DNA of 20,297 bases, taken from positions 1 through 20,297 of the forward strand of contig JBDUDR010000040.1 in assembly GCA_040002845.1 (NCBI GenBank). The letters are read 5' to 3'. This document shows, piece after piece, positions 1 through 7,436 of the stretch (position 1 is its first letter; the number at the start of each line of letters is the position of its first letter). The notes below the pieces were generated by a model, which ran no database searches, was not told the origin of the DNA, and saw nothing but the letters and a program-made list of their open reading frames with translations. The DNA comes from JBDUDR01 sp040002845 (lineage in GTDB: Bacteria; Actinomycetota; Actinomycetes; Propionibacteriales; Nocardioidaceae). The position numbers and the translations under genes were made by a program.

Positions 1-1243
1 AGGTCATGACGAGCACTCGCGGTCCGGGTGCGTCACCCGACAGCCCGAACAGCAGCAGGTGCAGAGGCGTGTACGGCAACATGATCCCGAGATCAGGGTT
101 GTCCGGAGCAATGTCCGGAGCCAGGGCGAGCGAGGCGTCATCGCGGCGTGGGACCAGCACGATCGGACGCCGCGGATCGGTGATCAACGCTGCTTCGGGT
201 TCGCTCAGGTGCACGAGCTCGCGAGCCGTCGACAGGTCTGCCGCCATCACCGCAAATGGCTTGTCGCCACGCTGTTTGCGACGTCGCAGCTCCGCCACGG
301 CATCGGCGTTGGTCGCGTCGCACGCAAGGTGATAGCCGCCCAGGCCCTTGATGGCGAGAATGCCGCCGACGGCCAACCTGGACCGAGCGAGCGCCAGGCA
401 TGCGTCGTCGTCTGTCGTCGCGCTGCCATCGGCGTCGACGAACTCCAGGCGGGGGCCACACTCCCGGCAGGCGATCGGCTGCGCGTGGAACCGGCGGTCT
501 GTCGGGTTGCTGTACTCCGCCGCACACACCGCGCAGAGGGGGAACTCGGCCATCGTGGTAGCCGGCCGGTCGTACGGCAGGTCCTTGATGATGGTGAAAC
601 GGGGCCCGCAGTTCGTGCAGGTGATGAACGGGTGACGGTAACGCCGGTCGTCGGGATCCAGCAGCTCGCGACTGCAGTCGTCGCACATCGCGATGTCGGG
701 GCTGGCGAGCGTACGAGCGCCCTCTCGCCGGCTCGAGTCGCCGATCACGAAGTCCGTGCCCCCGGTCGTCGCGAGGTCGGTAGCGAGAACCGACTCGACG
801 TTCGCGAGAACCGGCGCGTCGTCGCGTAACCGGCGAGCGAACTCGCCCACCGCCTGTGGGGTGCCCTCGACCTCGGCGATCACGCCGGCCGAGTCATTGA
901 CCACCGAACCCGTCAGGTTGAGGTCACGAGCGGTGACATACACGAACGGCCGGAACCCGACTCCTTGGACGAGTCCGGTGACATGGAACCGGCGGCGGAT
1001 CCGGGTGTCACGCGGCCGGCCCATGAGCTCGAGCCCAGCCATGGCCTCCGCGGCCTCGGTGGCGTCTACGCGCTCGACGGCGAAGCCCATGTGGATGAGG
1101 ACCCAGTCACCGGGGCCGAGGCGCTGGTCCTCCAGCATCCCGATGTTGACCTTGCGCTCGGCGCCAGAGACGTCGACCAGCGCCAGCTGCCCGTGATAAC
1201 CCTCGAGCAGCCTGATCACCTGGCCGGGAATCCCAAGACACAT
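1..1243 (-). CDS. hypCF: HypC-HypF fusion, hydrogenase maturation protein (3' end outside window)
   Basis: One open frame of 414 codons starts at ATG 1243 and reaches the window edge without a stop. Residues 1-74 are a complete HypC: MCLGIPG start with the essential Cys2, and a GDWVLIHMGFA motif near 45-55. Residues 84-130 are a HypF acylphosphatase domain (VQGVGFRPF, with Arg98 and Asn116 as likely catalytic pair). Two zinc fingers follow (Cys187/190/209/212 and Cys237/240/259/262), then the start of a YrdC-like domain (KGLGGYHLACDA, 299-310). The Kae1-like carbamoyltransferase domain would lie outside the window. By family knowledge HypF makes the thiocarbamate cyanide precursor on HypE, and HypC with HypD builds Fe(CN)2CO. 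These are normally separate proteins. I read every codon across the junction and found no stop. An internal ATG at 1024 could give a free HypF, but HypC would still be fused. It starts 2 nt after the endopeptidase stop, without a clear ribosome site. Confidence 0.9.
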   Translation of the reverse strand, partial: MCLGIPGQVIRLLEGYHGQLALVDVSGAERKVNIGMLEDQRLGPGDWVLIHMGFAVERVDATEAAEAMAGLELMGRPRDTRIRRRFHVTGLVQGVGFRPFVYVTARDLNLTGSVVNDSAGVIAEVEGTPQAVGEFARRLRDDAPVLANVESVLATDLATTGGTDFVIGDSSRREGARTLASPDIAMCDDCSRELLDPDDRRYRHPFITCTNCGPRFTIIKDLPYDRPATTMAEFPLCAVCAAEYSNPTDRRFHAQPIACRECGPRLEFVDADGSATTDDDACLALARSRLAVGGILAIKGLGGYHLACDATNADAVAELRRRKQRGDKPFAVMAADLSTARELVHLSEPEAALITDPRRPIVLVPRRDDASLALAPDIAPDNPDLGIMLPYTPLHLLLFGLSGDAPGPRVLVMT

Positions 1244-1245
1244 GT

Positions 1246-1764
1246 CTACGCACGTGCCCTGGTGGTGACCGCGCCAGTGCGCAGCAGATCGTCGACGACT
1301 CGGCGAACAACCCTCACTGCGTCGTCCACGACCGCCTCGACGGTCGAGCTGAGACCGATGCCCTCCGAGAGATCTGCCGGATTACAGCCGACGACATACG
1401 TCGGGGGCAGCGCCCCGCCGAGCGCTTCGAGGTTGGCGAGCACCGCCACCGGGTTCATCCCGTGCGCGTCGAACTCACCCTCACCGAGGTCCCGGGGTGC
1501 CACCTCGAGCACAGAGACGGCGCCCGGCGCCGACCCGTTCGGCACGGCATCAACGATGACGAGTGCGGAGTAGCCATCCAAGATGTCGTACGCCAGGTGC
1601 ATCCCGCGGATGCCGTAGTCGACGACCCGGACCCGGGCGGACCCTGGCTCGCCTGCCCATGCGCTCGGGAGCCGGGCAGCGACGCGTCGAACCACCTCGG
1701 GACCGAAGCCGTCGTCACCCAAGAAGATGTTGCCGATCCCGGCGACCAGGACGGGCGCAGTCAC
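1246..1764 (-). CDS. Hydrogenase maturation endopeptidase (HyaD/HybD-type)
   Basis: This 172-aa protein belongs to the M52 family of nickel-dependent endopeptidases, which remove the C-terminal tail of the hydrogenase large subunit after nickel insertion. The sequence opens with VLVAGIGNIFLGDDGFG (residues 5-21). The three nickel-sensing ligands of HybD (Glu16, Asp62, His93) appear to correspond to Asp18, Asp72 (in VIVDAV) and His101 (in DAHGMNP). I chose GTG 1764 because it places the glycine-rich first strand at the N-terminus and overlaps the stop of the preceding 39-aa gene as GTGA, a typical translational-coupling arrangement. A longer frame extends upstream to 2016 but crosses two other genes. 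Its expected substrate is the large subunit encoded at 5602-7398. Family assignment is firm; substrate is inferred from location. Confidence 0.9.
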   Translation of the reverse strand: MTAPVLVAGIGNIFLGDDGFGPEVVRRVAARLPSAWAGEPGSARVRVVDYGIRGMHLAYDILDGYSALVIVDAVPNGSAPGAVSVLEVAPRDLGEGEFDAHGMNPVAVLANLEALGGALPPTYVVGCNPADLSEGIGLSSTVEAVVDDAVRVVRRVVDDLLRTGAVTTRARA

Positions 1765-1880
1765 ATCTTCCGCATTCGCGCGTAGCGGCGGATGTCGGGG
1801 ATCGAACGGATGCCTACCGCCAATCCGATGACCACGACGAGCGCAAAGATGACCGTCGCGATGTATCCAATCACTCTCAT
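1761..1880 (-). CDS. 39-aa single-pass membrane protein of the hydrogenase operon (DUF6893-like)
   Basis: A short gene of 39 codons starts at ATG 1880, preceded by a strong AAAGGAG site 7 nt upstream that lies inside the end of the preceding gene. The product has one hydrophobic segment (about residues 4-23, rich in Ile, Val, Ala) followed by a basic tail with the pattern SIPDIRRYARMRKM. The start overlaps the 489-aa protein's stop as ATGA, and the stop overlaps the endopeptidase start as GTGA, so the gene is tightly embedded in the operon. From memory the pattern of one helix plus PD-RRY-R-RKM resembles the DUF6893 small proteins of actinobacteria; I could not verify this. The role is unknown. 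The positive tail suggests the C-terminus faces the cytoplasm, so it could tether the otherwise soluble hydrogenase to the membrane, which is inference. Confidence 0.8.
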   Translation of the reverse strand: MRVIGYIATVIFALVVVIGLAVGIRSIPDIRRYARMRKM

Positions 1881-3346
1881 CCTGGATCTCCTTTACTGCC
1901 GGGTGGGTTGGCGTCGGCCGGGTTGAGCGGGATGAGCTCATCGGGGGCGAAGTAGAGATATCGGCCATACCAGTCATGCATCTCAGCTGCCGGGTCGTCA
2001 AGGAGCACGACGGCAACGTGCGTGTCGCCGTCGACGTCGTTGAGCACGGCGGTCACCCGAGCGGTCATGCCCCGGTAGAACAGATCCTGGGCGTCCGCCC
2101 GCCGATTGGGGGCGACGCGGACGATGCTGCCGGCAGTGACCGGAAATCCGTCGATCACGACGGAGTCGGTTTCCGGGGACACATTCGCGTCGGCCGCGGG
2201 ATCCCACCAGGGTGCTTCGGTGCTGAACACAAGGTCGTCCGGGAGGTCGTAGGACTCGAGGCCCGGCGCGCCGAACGGCTCGGCCACAGAGCTCAACCTC
2301 GCAGCCATTCCATGAGGGTCGCGCAAGATCCCGTGCAAGTCCTGCATCTGCTGGGGCGTCATCTGGTCGCAACGATCGATGATGTCCGCGGCCCTCGGGT
2401 CCGTGGCGCGGGCCTCCGCCTTCTCCTCATCGGTCAGCGTCATCACCCGCAGGGTCAGGATCTCGTCGATCTCGGTGGAGTCAAAGAGGGCACCCGCACT
2501 CTGTGGAGCGAGTTCGGCGTGGTCTTCGACGATGATCGGCGAGACCAGGAGGATGCGGGACTCCTCAGGCGGTCCGGCGAGCACCGGCCAGCAACGGTGG
2601 CCCTTGAGCGCTGCGGTCTGCTCGATAGCGTCGAGGGGGGGATCGGTCGAGGAGAGGAAGTCCGCGCCCTCGGCGACCAGGATCAGGTGCGTCCCGATGA
2701 ACGACACGGAAATCGCCGACTCCTTGTCGGCCCGCGGCGGCGACGTGTTGTCGACGGACAGCCGCACCTGCCAACAGCTGTTGCCCACATCGGTTGTCTC
2801 CACGGCGATCTCGGCAGACAGGTCGGCGCGACGGCGGACGAGCCTGCCGGCGACCTCCCCCGATGTGTCGTGCAGCAGCTCGACGTCCTCACCCCCTGGG
2901 TAGCTGATCGGTTCGCGTCGCCCGTCCCCAAGTTCGCTGAGCGACCACGAGCCGAACTCCAGCTCGCACTCGACGGCCTCGTCCCAGCTGAGCCACCGCC
3001 TGCCGTCGACGGTGATCTCGGGAATCGGCTCGAACGCGTCGCGTACCCGCTGCTCGGCAGAGCGCGTCTGGCGCTGGAGAAACCGTAGAAGCACGGTGAA
3101 TCGTGGCACCCTGGTCGCCGCGTCCCCCACAACCCGGATGAGGAACTCGGAGGTCATCGTGCTGTCCTCGCCGATTCCCTGGCCGGCCGCACCGCGAGGA
3201 CCGAGCACACCGAACTGCCAACGGATCCGGTTCTTTCCGGCGCTCGCGCGATACGGGTAGAGGAGATATCCCTCGTACAACACAGCGTCGGCGACCGCCC
3301 GCGCGTGCTGGATGCTCGCGCGCAGGTCCAGCCGCTCGACGGTCAT
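1877..3346 (-). CDS. 489-aa hydrogenase-associated protein of unknown function
   Basis: I do not recognise a named family. The start ATG 3346 overlaps the preceding gene's stop as ATGA; the longer upstream frame is shadow sequence of that gene. Near the N-terminus (residues about 15-47) is a striking aromatic and basic stretch, ADAVLYEGYLLYPYRASAGK followed by NRIRWQFGV, which looks like a conserved signature. The middle is acidic, mixed alpha/beta, with few cysteines and no membrane segment. Residues from about 400 onward (SIVRVAPNRRADAQDLFYRG to DELIPL) have the look of a small beta-barrel. The last 15 residues are Pro/Gly-rich. It sits between DUF6084 and the 39-aa membrane protein in the overlapping chain, so it is probably made together with the hydrogenase accessory set. 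Structural, assembly or electron-transfer roles are all possible. Confidence 0.85.
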   Translation of the reverse strand: MTVERLDLRASIQHARAVADAVLYEGYLLYPYRASAGKNRIRWQFGVLGPRGAAGQGIGEDSTMTSEFLIRVVGDAATRVPRFTVLLRFLQRQTRSAEQRVRDAFEPIPEITVDGRRWLSWDEAVECELEFGSWSLSELGDGRREPISYPGGEDVELLHDTSGEVAGRLVRRRADLSAEIAVETTDVGNSCWQVRLSVDNTSPPRADKESAISVSFIGTHLILVAEGADFLSSTDPPLDAIEQTAALKGHRCWPVLAGPPEESRILLVSPIIVEDHAELAPQSAGALFDSTEIDEILTLRVMTLTDEEKAEARATDPRAADIIDRCDQMTPQQMQDLHGILRDPHGMAARLSSVAEPFGAPGLESYDLPDDLVFSTEAPWWDPAADANVSPETDSVVIDGFPVTAGSIVRVAPNRRADAQDLFYRGMTARVTAVLNDVDGDTHVAVVLLDDPAAEMHDWYGRYLYFAPDELIPLNPADANPPGSKGDPG

Positions 3347-3984
3347 CCGACGGACTCCCCGGCCTTCACGAGGAGCGACCAGAGCGCCTCGTTCCAGGTC
3401 ATGAGACCCCGCGTGCTCTTGTAGTGGCTGAGCGCGGCGATGGTGTCGTGATCCAGGCGAAGCCAGCCGCTGCCTGGGAAGTACAGCTCGACGAGCTCCT
3501 TCCAGACAGCGACGGGCATCTTCTGGCGTGCTTCCCGGTCCCACGGCACCCGCTCGACCCCGAAGCCGTTGAGGCCACGGGTGAACACCGTGCCGGAGAA
3601 CAAGAAGATCAACGGGACATCGCCTCCGCGCAACGAGTGAAGATATTTCGAGGCGGTGACCTCGAAGTCATAGGTCACCGGCAGCGGCATATCGACGTCC
3701 GCGGCTCCGGTGAACCCCTGCACCATCACGCCACACTGCATCCACTGGAAGGGTTTGAGAGTGGTCGACCACCGGTCGCGCGTCCCGAACTGGTCGGTGA
3801 GTCCGGTGGTCTCCTCGGGTGTGTAGCCGCGACGCTGCGGCTCGATCTGAACCTGACAGCGCAAGGCAATCGCGTGGATCACCGCCCTCGTCGTCTCCTC
3901 GATGTGCAGCTTGGCCGTGAGCTGGGGCGCCGCGGCGTACGGCTCCGCCACCACGTGGCGGACCGAGAAGGCCAGCTCGCTCAC
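3343..3984 (-). CDS. DUF6084 family hydrogenase-associated protein
   Basis: This 213-aa protein starts at GTG 3984, overlapping the stop of the DUF5947 gene as GTGA. Recognisable features are an N-terminal FSVRHVVAEPYAAAPQLTAK segment, the IHAIALRCQVQIEPQRR strand, VQGFTGAADVDMPLPVTYDFEVTASKYLHS in the middle, a FLFSGTVF strand, and a VAVWKELVELYFPGSGWLRL segment near residues 160-180. From memory this matches DUF6084, which I associate with actinobacterial group 1h hydrogenase operons; no biochemical role is known to me. There is no signal peptide, membrane helix or cysteine cluster, so a cytoplasmic structural or chaperone-like protein is more likely than a redox carrier. The motif-rich full-length sequence shows no truncation. 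Confidence 0.88.
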   Translation of the reverse strand: MSELAFSVRHVVAEPYAAAPQLTAKLHIEETTRAVIHAIALRCQVQIEPQRRGYTPEETTGLTDQFGTRDRWSTTLKPFQWMQCGVMVQGFTGAADVDMPLPVTYDFEVTASKYLHSLRGGDVPLIFLFSGTVFTRGLNGFGVERVPWDREARQKMPVAVWKELVELYFPGSGWLRLDHDTIAALSHYKSTRGLMTWNEALWSLLVKAGESVG

Positions 3985-4652
3985 CGTGAAGCCTCCCCGT
4001 CGACCATCGCCGGGGCCGGCTTGCTACGGGCCCGGACTCCGTTGAAGAACTCGTCGAGCTGCGCGCGAGCATCCTGGCCGCCGTCGAAGCCGCGCCAGAC
4101 CATCCGCAGCCTTCCGGCCAGCTCGTAACACGCGTCGATGGGAACGAGATGGCAGTCGAAGTCGGTCCGATGCCGCTCCGGAGCCCGGATCAGCAGCGCC
4201 TCGACATCGGCGTCGAGGAGACCCAGCGCCGGGTTGGCCTCGGTAATTGACTCCCAGGCGGCGAGCGATAGCTCCGACTCAGTCACTCCCGCCGGCCCGG
4301 GGTAGAACGCGACCGTCTTGTCCATGACGGAGTTGTGGAAGAAGAACGCGAGGCCGACCGGAATCTCGAGCGCGTCCCACTGCGCCAGCCCGAGATCGAA
4401 GTCAGGGAACGAGAGGTAGCGATCAGGCACGGCGCGATAGCGCAGATCCGCGCCGCGGGCGGTGAAGAGCAGATAGCAGCCGCGACACGTGCACATCAGC
4501 CCGCGGTTCTCGATGTCGACCACATGCGGATGCGGTTCGGGGATCGGCTCGGCGCACATCTCACAGCGTTCCCCCGCGACCGGACGGGGACGGTCGCGGA
4601 CCTTGCGGAGGACCTGTACTGGGCCGCCGGGACCGCGTCCGCCCGCGTTCAT
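3981..4652 (-). CDS. DUF5947 family hydrogenase-associated protein, putative zinc ribbon
   Basis: The 223-aa product starts at ATG 4652, overlapping the stop of the NifU fusion as ATGA. Upstream codons of the same frame are shadow sequence. An N-terminal metal site is suggested by Cys30/Cys33 (GERCEMCAEPI) and Cys56/Cys59 in CTCRGC, with an additional Cys54. Further recognisable stretches are RYRAVPDRYLSF, IPVGLAFFFHNS, VAFYPGPAG and, near residue 180, HLVPIDACYELAGRLRMVWRG. From memory this is DUF5947, found next to DUF6084 and group 1h hydrogenases. Function is unknown. The four-cysteine site could bind zinc, or an iron-sulfur cluster given the neighbours; the sequence alone does not decide. 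The protein is predicted to be soluble and co-translated with its neighbours. Confidence 0.88.
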   Translation of the reverse strand: MNAGGRGPGGPVQVLRKVRDRPRPVAGERCEMCAEPIPEPHPHVVDIENRGLMCTCRGCYLLFTARGADLRYRAVPDRYLSFPDFDLGLAQWDALEIPVGLAFFFHNSVMDKTVAFYPGPAGVTESELSLAAWESITEANPALGLLDADVEALLIRAPERHRTDFDCHLVPIDACYELAGRLRMVWRGFDGGQDARAQLDEFFNGVRARSKPAPAMVDGEASR

Positions 4653-5593
4653 GCCCCGACCCCGAGGGGCACGGCCACCTGCCAGCCGTCGTCGCGCCAC
4701 AACGCGGGCAGCGGGTCGAGATGGGCGTGTCCACCGTGGGCGTCCGCGCCCGCCCTGCGAACGTCGTAGTCGTTGCCGCAAGTGGGACAGGGCACCGCCG
4801 TGACTCCCGGCGCGACCTCGCGCAGGCTGCTGCCCGCGAAACTCCCCGCGCACGCAGGACACACGTCACGGTAGACGAACACGTCAGAGCCCTCGCGACA
4901 GCCGAAGACGTCTTGGCCGCCGATCGAGAGTCCGGCAATCTCGCCCGGCCCGAGATCGGCAAGTGCCGCCACACCGACCCATTCGACGTCGCCGCCGTGA
5001 GGCGGCCCGTCGAGTCGTGAGCGCAGCGCGTCGATTGAAATGAGCGACGCCGTGCCAGCCGGCTCCGACGTGGGCGTCTCGACCTCGATGCTCGTGACCT
5101 CGGGGGCGGCGGACTCGATTGCGCCCTCCACGGCGAGCTGGAGCGTCACCGAGGACGACGGACACCCGTCGCAGCTGCCCAGGAGGCGCAGCCTCACGAC
5201 GCCCTGGTCATCGACACCTAGGAACTCGACGTCGCCGCCGTGCGAGCCGAGGTACGGCCGCACGGCGTCGAGGGCGTTCTGGATCCGTTGCTCGATGCTG
5301 TAGGGGTGCAGCCCGTGCACCAGGAGCAGGCTCGAGATCAGGTCGTCGTCCACGAGCGCGCCGAGCGTGTCGTCACCCAGCTGACCACGCCCGTCGAGGA
5401 TCTCCAGGATGCGCTCGATCCCACTCCCATAGAGGTCGGTGACAAGACCCACGAGCTCCTCGGCGCGTTCGCGGTGCACCACTCCGGCGCTCGAGCTCGC
5501 TTCGAGGAGCAGCTCGATCCGATCTCCGACGGCTGACAGATCCGCCGACGAGCGGGGGTCAGGGACGCCGTCAGCGGATCGTTCGACAGCCAC
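4649..5593 (-). CDS. NifU C-terminal domain fused to Rieske-like domain with all-cysteine ligands
   Basis: The 314-aa product starts at GTG 5593, 8 nt after the large-subunit stop. Residues about 1-100 are a helical N-terminal region of unknown type. Residues 102-172 form a NifU C-terminal domain with the GSCDGCPSS motif (Cys141, Cys144), which in this family binds a [4Fe-4S] cluster between two subunits. Residues about 200-314 look like a Rieske ferredoxin fold ending in HLDPLPALWRDDGW, but the normal CxH...CxxH ligands are replaced by Cys245-x2-Cys248 and Cys269-x2-Cys272. That pattern suggests a rubredoxin-like iron, zinc or [2Fe-2S] site. The position directly after the large subunit suggests cluster delivery to the hydrogenase or electron transfer from its small subunit. 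Domain calls are good; the metal and the role are inferred. Confidence 0.88.
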   Translation of the reverse strand: MAVERSADGVPDPRSSADLSAVGDRIELLLEASSSAGVVHRERAEELVGLVTDLYGSGIERILEILDGRGQLGDDTLGALVDDDLISSLLLVHGLHPYSIEQRIQNALDAVRPYLGSHGGDVEFLGVDDQGVVRLRLLGSCDGCPSSSVTLQLAVEGAIESAAPEVTSIEVETPTSEPAGTASLISIDALRSRLDGPPHGGDVEWVGVAALADLGPGEIAGLSIGGQDVFGCREGSDVFVYRDVCPACAGSFAGSSLREVAPGVTAVPCPTCGNDYDVRRAGADAHGGHAHLDPLPALWRDDGWQVAVPLGVGA

Positions 5594-5601
5594 GGCCTGC
5601 G

Positions 5602-7398
5602 CTACTCGCCAGTGATCGACTGCGTCGGACTGTGCAGGAGGTCGAGCTCCTTGCCGCCTCCGAGGTACATGTGCACCCCGCAGGGCAGGCAGGGGTCGAA
5701 GCTACGCACGGTGCGCATGACATCGATGCCCTTGAAGTGCTCGCGATCGTTCTCCTCGAAGATCGGCTGTCCCTGCACCGCGTCCTCGTACGGTCCGGGC
5801 GTGCCGTAGTAGTCGCGCGGGCTCGCGTTCCATGGGGTCGGCGGGTACGGGTGGTAGTTGGCGATCTTGCCGTCGCGGATCACCATGTGATGCGACAGAA
5901 CGCCGCGCACGGCCTCGGTGAAGCCACAGCCTATGCCCTCGTCGGGCACCTGGAAGCTCTCCCACGTCTTGGTCCGTCCCGCCCGGATCTCTGCCAGCGC
6001 CTGCTCGGCGAAGTAGAGGGCACAAGCGGCGGCGTAGGCCTGGAAGTACGTCCGCGCCCGGTTGCGCTCGATCGTATTGCTGCCGTGCGCCGGGATCTTC
6101 CACTCGAAGCTGACGGGGCCCTGGAGCGCAGTCTTCGGGAGGTTGATCTGCACGCTGGTTCCGGTCGCCTTGACGTATCCGCCGACGTCCACGAGGCCGG
6201 ACAACGCGGTCGACCAGAGACGAGCCAACGGTCCGCCGCCCGTATCGAGCGCCAGGTGGTCCGTGCCGTCGAACCAGCGCGGGCTCATCACCCAGCTGTA
6301 CTTGTCGTCCAGGTCGCGCTTCTGCGGCTTCGGGTTGGTGTGCTGGTTCCACGGGTGCCGGCGGTCGACCGGGTTGCCCAGCGGATCCTTGGTAACGAAC
6401 ATCTCCTGGCCGTCCCAGTCCTCGTAGTAAGAGGAGCCGAGGAGGATCCGGATGCCGAGGTTGATGTCGACGAGGTCGTTCGTCACCAGCTTGCCGTCCA
6501 CGACAATGCCCGGCGTGACGTACATGGCACGACCCCATTGGGTCATGTCCTTGTAGTTGAAGTTGCACACCTCGGGGTCCTGGAAGGATCCCCAGCAGCC
6601 GAGCAGGGTGCGTCGCAGACCAACTTTCTCGTAACCTGGGAGCGCCGCGTAGAAGAAGTCGAACAGGTCGTCGTGCATCGGCACGACCTTCTTCATGAAC
6701 TCGACGTAGCGCATCAGACGCGTCACGTAGTCCGTCATCAGCTGGACCGTCGCGACGGTTCCAACGCCCCCCGGGTAGAGCGTCGACGGGTGGACGTGAC
6801 GGCCCTCCATGAGGCAGAACATCTCGCGGGTGTAGCGACTCACCTGGAGCGCCTCGCGGTAGAACTCGCCACTGAACGGGTTGAGCGAGCGCATGATGTC
6901 GCCGATGGTCCGATAGCCGTGGGCTCCGGCCTGCGGAGCCTCCGTGCGGTTGGCTTGCTCGAGGACTCCGGGGTTGGTCTCGGCGACCATCCGCTCGCAG
7001 TAGTCCACCCCCACGAGGTTCTCTTGGAAGATGTTGTGATCGAACATGTACTCGGCCGCTTCCCCGAGGTTGACGATCCACTCACCGAGAGGCGGCGGCT
7101 TGACTCCGTACGCCATGTTCTGCGCGTAGCACGAGCAGGTCGCGTGGTTGTCGCCGCAGATGCCGCAGATTCGGCTGGTGATGAAGTGGGCGTCGCGAGG
7201 GTCCTTGCCCTTCATGAAGATGGAGTACCCACGGAAGATCGACGACGTGCTGTGACACTCGACGACTTCTTTTTGCTTGAAGTCGATCTTCGTATAGATC
7301 CCGAGGCTCCCAACGATTCGGGTGATCGGGTCCCACGCCATCTCCACGAGGCCGTCTCGGTCCTGGTTGGTGCTCGGGTTCGGAATCGTCGACGTCAT
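5602..7398 (-). CDS. hhyL: [NiFe]-hydrogenase large subunit, group 1h (high-affinity type)
   Basis: The 598-aa catalytic subunit splits H2 at a Ni-Fe(CN)2CO centre. The two nickel-binding motifs are intact: RICGICGDNH with Cys78 and Cys81, and DPCLPCGVH with Cys570 and Cys573. His576 marks the usual cleavage point of the maturation endopeptidase, leaving a 22-residue C-terminal tail. The sequence around the first motif (RICGICGDNHATCSCYAQN) and the overall length fit the actinobacterial-type (group 1h, formerly group 5) enzymes. ATG 7398 is preceded by GAGAGG about 8 nt upstream. The gene lies 38 nt after the small subunit and 8 nt before the NifU fusion. By family knowledge these enzymes oxidise H2 at very low concentrations, in air, during starvation. 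Separation from the recently named group 1l needs phylogeny. Confidence 0.96.
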   Translation of the reverse strand: MTSTIPNPSTNQDRDGLVEMAWDPITRIVGSLGIYTKIDFKQKEVVECHSTSSIFRGYSIFMKGKDPRDAHFITSRICGICGDNHATCSCYAQNMAYGVKPPPLGEWIVNLGEAAEYMFDHNIFQENLVGVDYCERMVAETNPGVLEQANRTEAPQAGAHGYRTIGDIMRSLNPFSGEFYREALQVSRYTREMFCLMEGRHVHPSTLYPGGVGTVATVQLMTDYVTRLMRYVEFMKKVVPMHDDLFDFFYAALPGYEKVGLRRTLLGCWGSFQDPEVCNFNYKDMTQWGRAMYVTPGIVVDGKLVTNDLVDINLGIRILLGSSYYEDWDGQEMFVTKDPLGNPVDRRHPWNQHTNPKPQKRDLDDKYSWVMSPRWFDGTDHLALDTGGGPLARLWSTALSGLVDVGGYVKATGTSVQINLPKTALQGPVSFEWKIPAHGSNTIERNRARTYFQAYAAACALYFAEQALAEIRAGRTKTWESFQVPDEGIGCGFTEAVRGVLSHHMVIRDGKIANYHPYPPTPWNASPRDYYGTPGPYEDAVQGQPIFEENDREHFKGIDVMRTVRSFDPCLPCGVHMYLGGGKELDLLHSPTQSITGE

Positions 7399-7436
7399 GG
7401 CGTCGCCTCTCTACCGTGAGTGAAGGGGGCTGACGG

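Noticed and set aside
138..686. 182-aa minus-strand frame in the HypF region
   Set aside because: Arg/Pro-rich shadow one frame off the HypF zinc-finger and YrdC sequence.
1976..3088. 370-aa open frame opposite the 489-aa gene
   Set aside because: No motifs or start signal, and the minus-strand gene is supported by overlaps on both ends.
5632..7419. 595-aa open frame opposite the large subunit
   Set aside because: It mirrors the high-GC third-position bias of hhyL, has no ribosome site or recognisable motif, and hhyL is certain.
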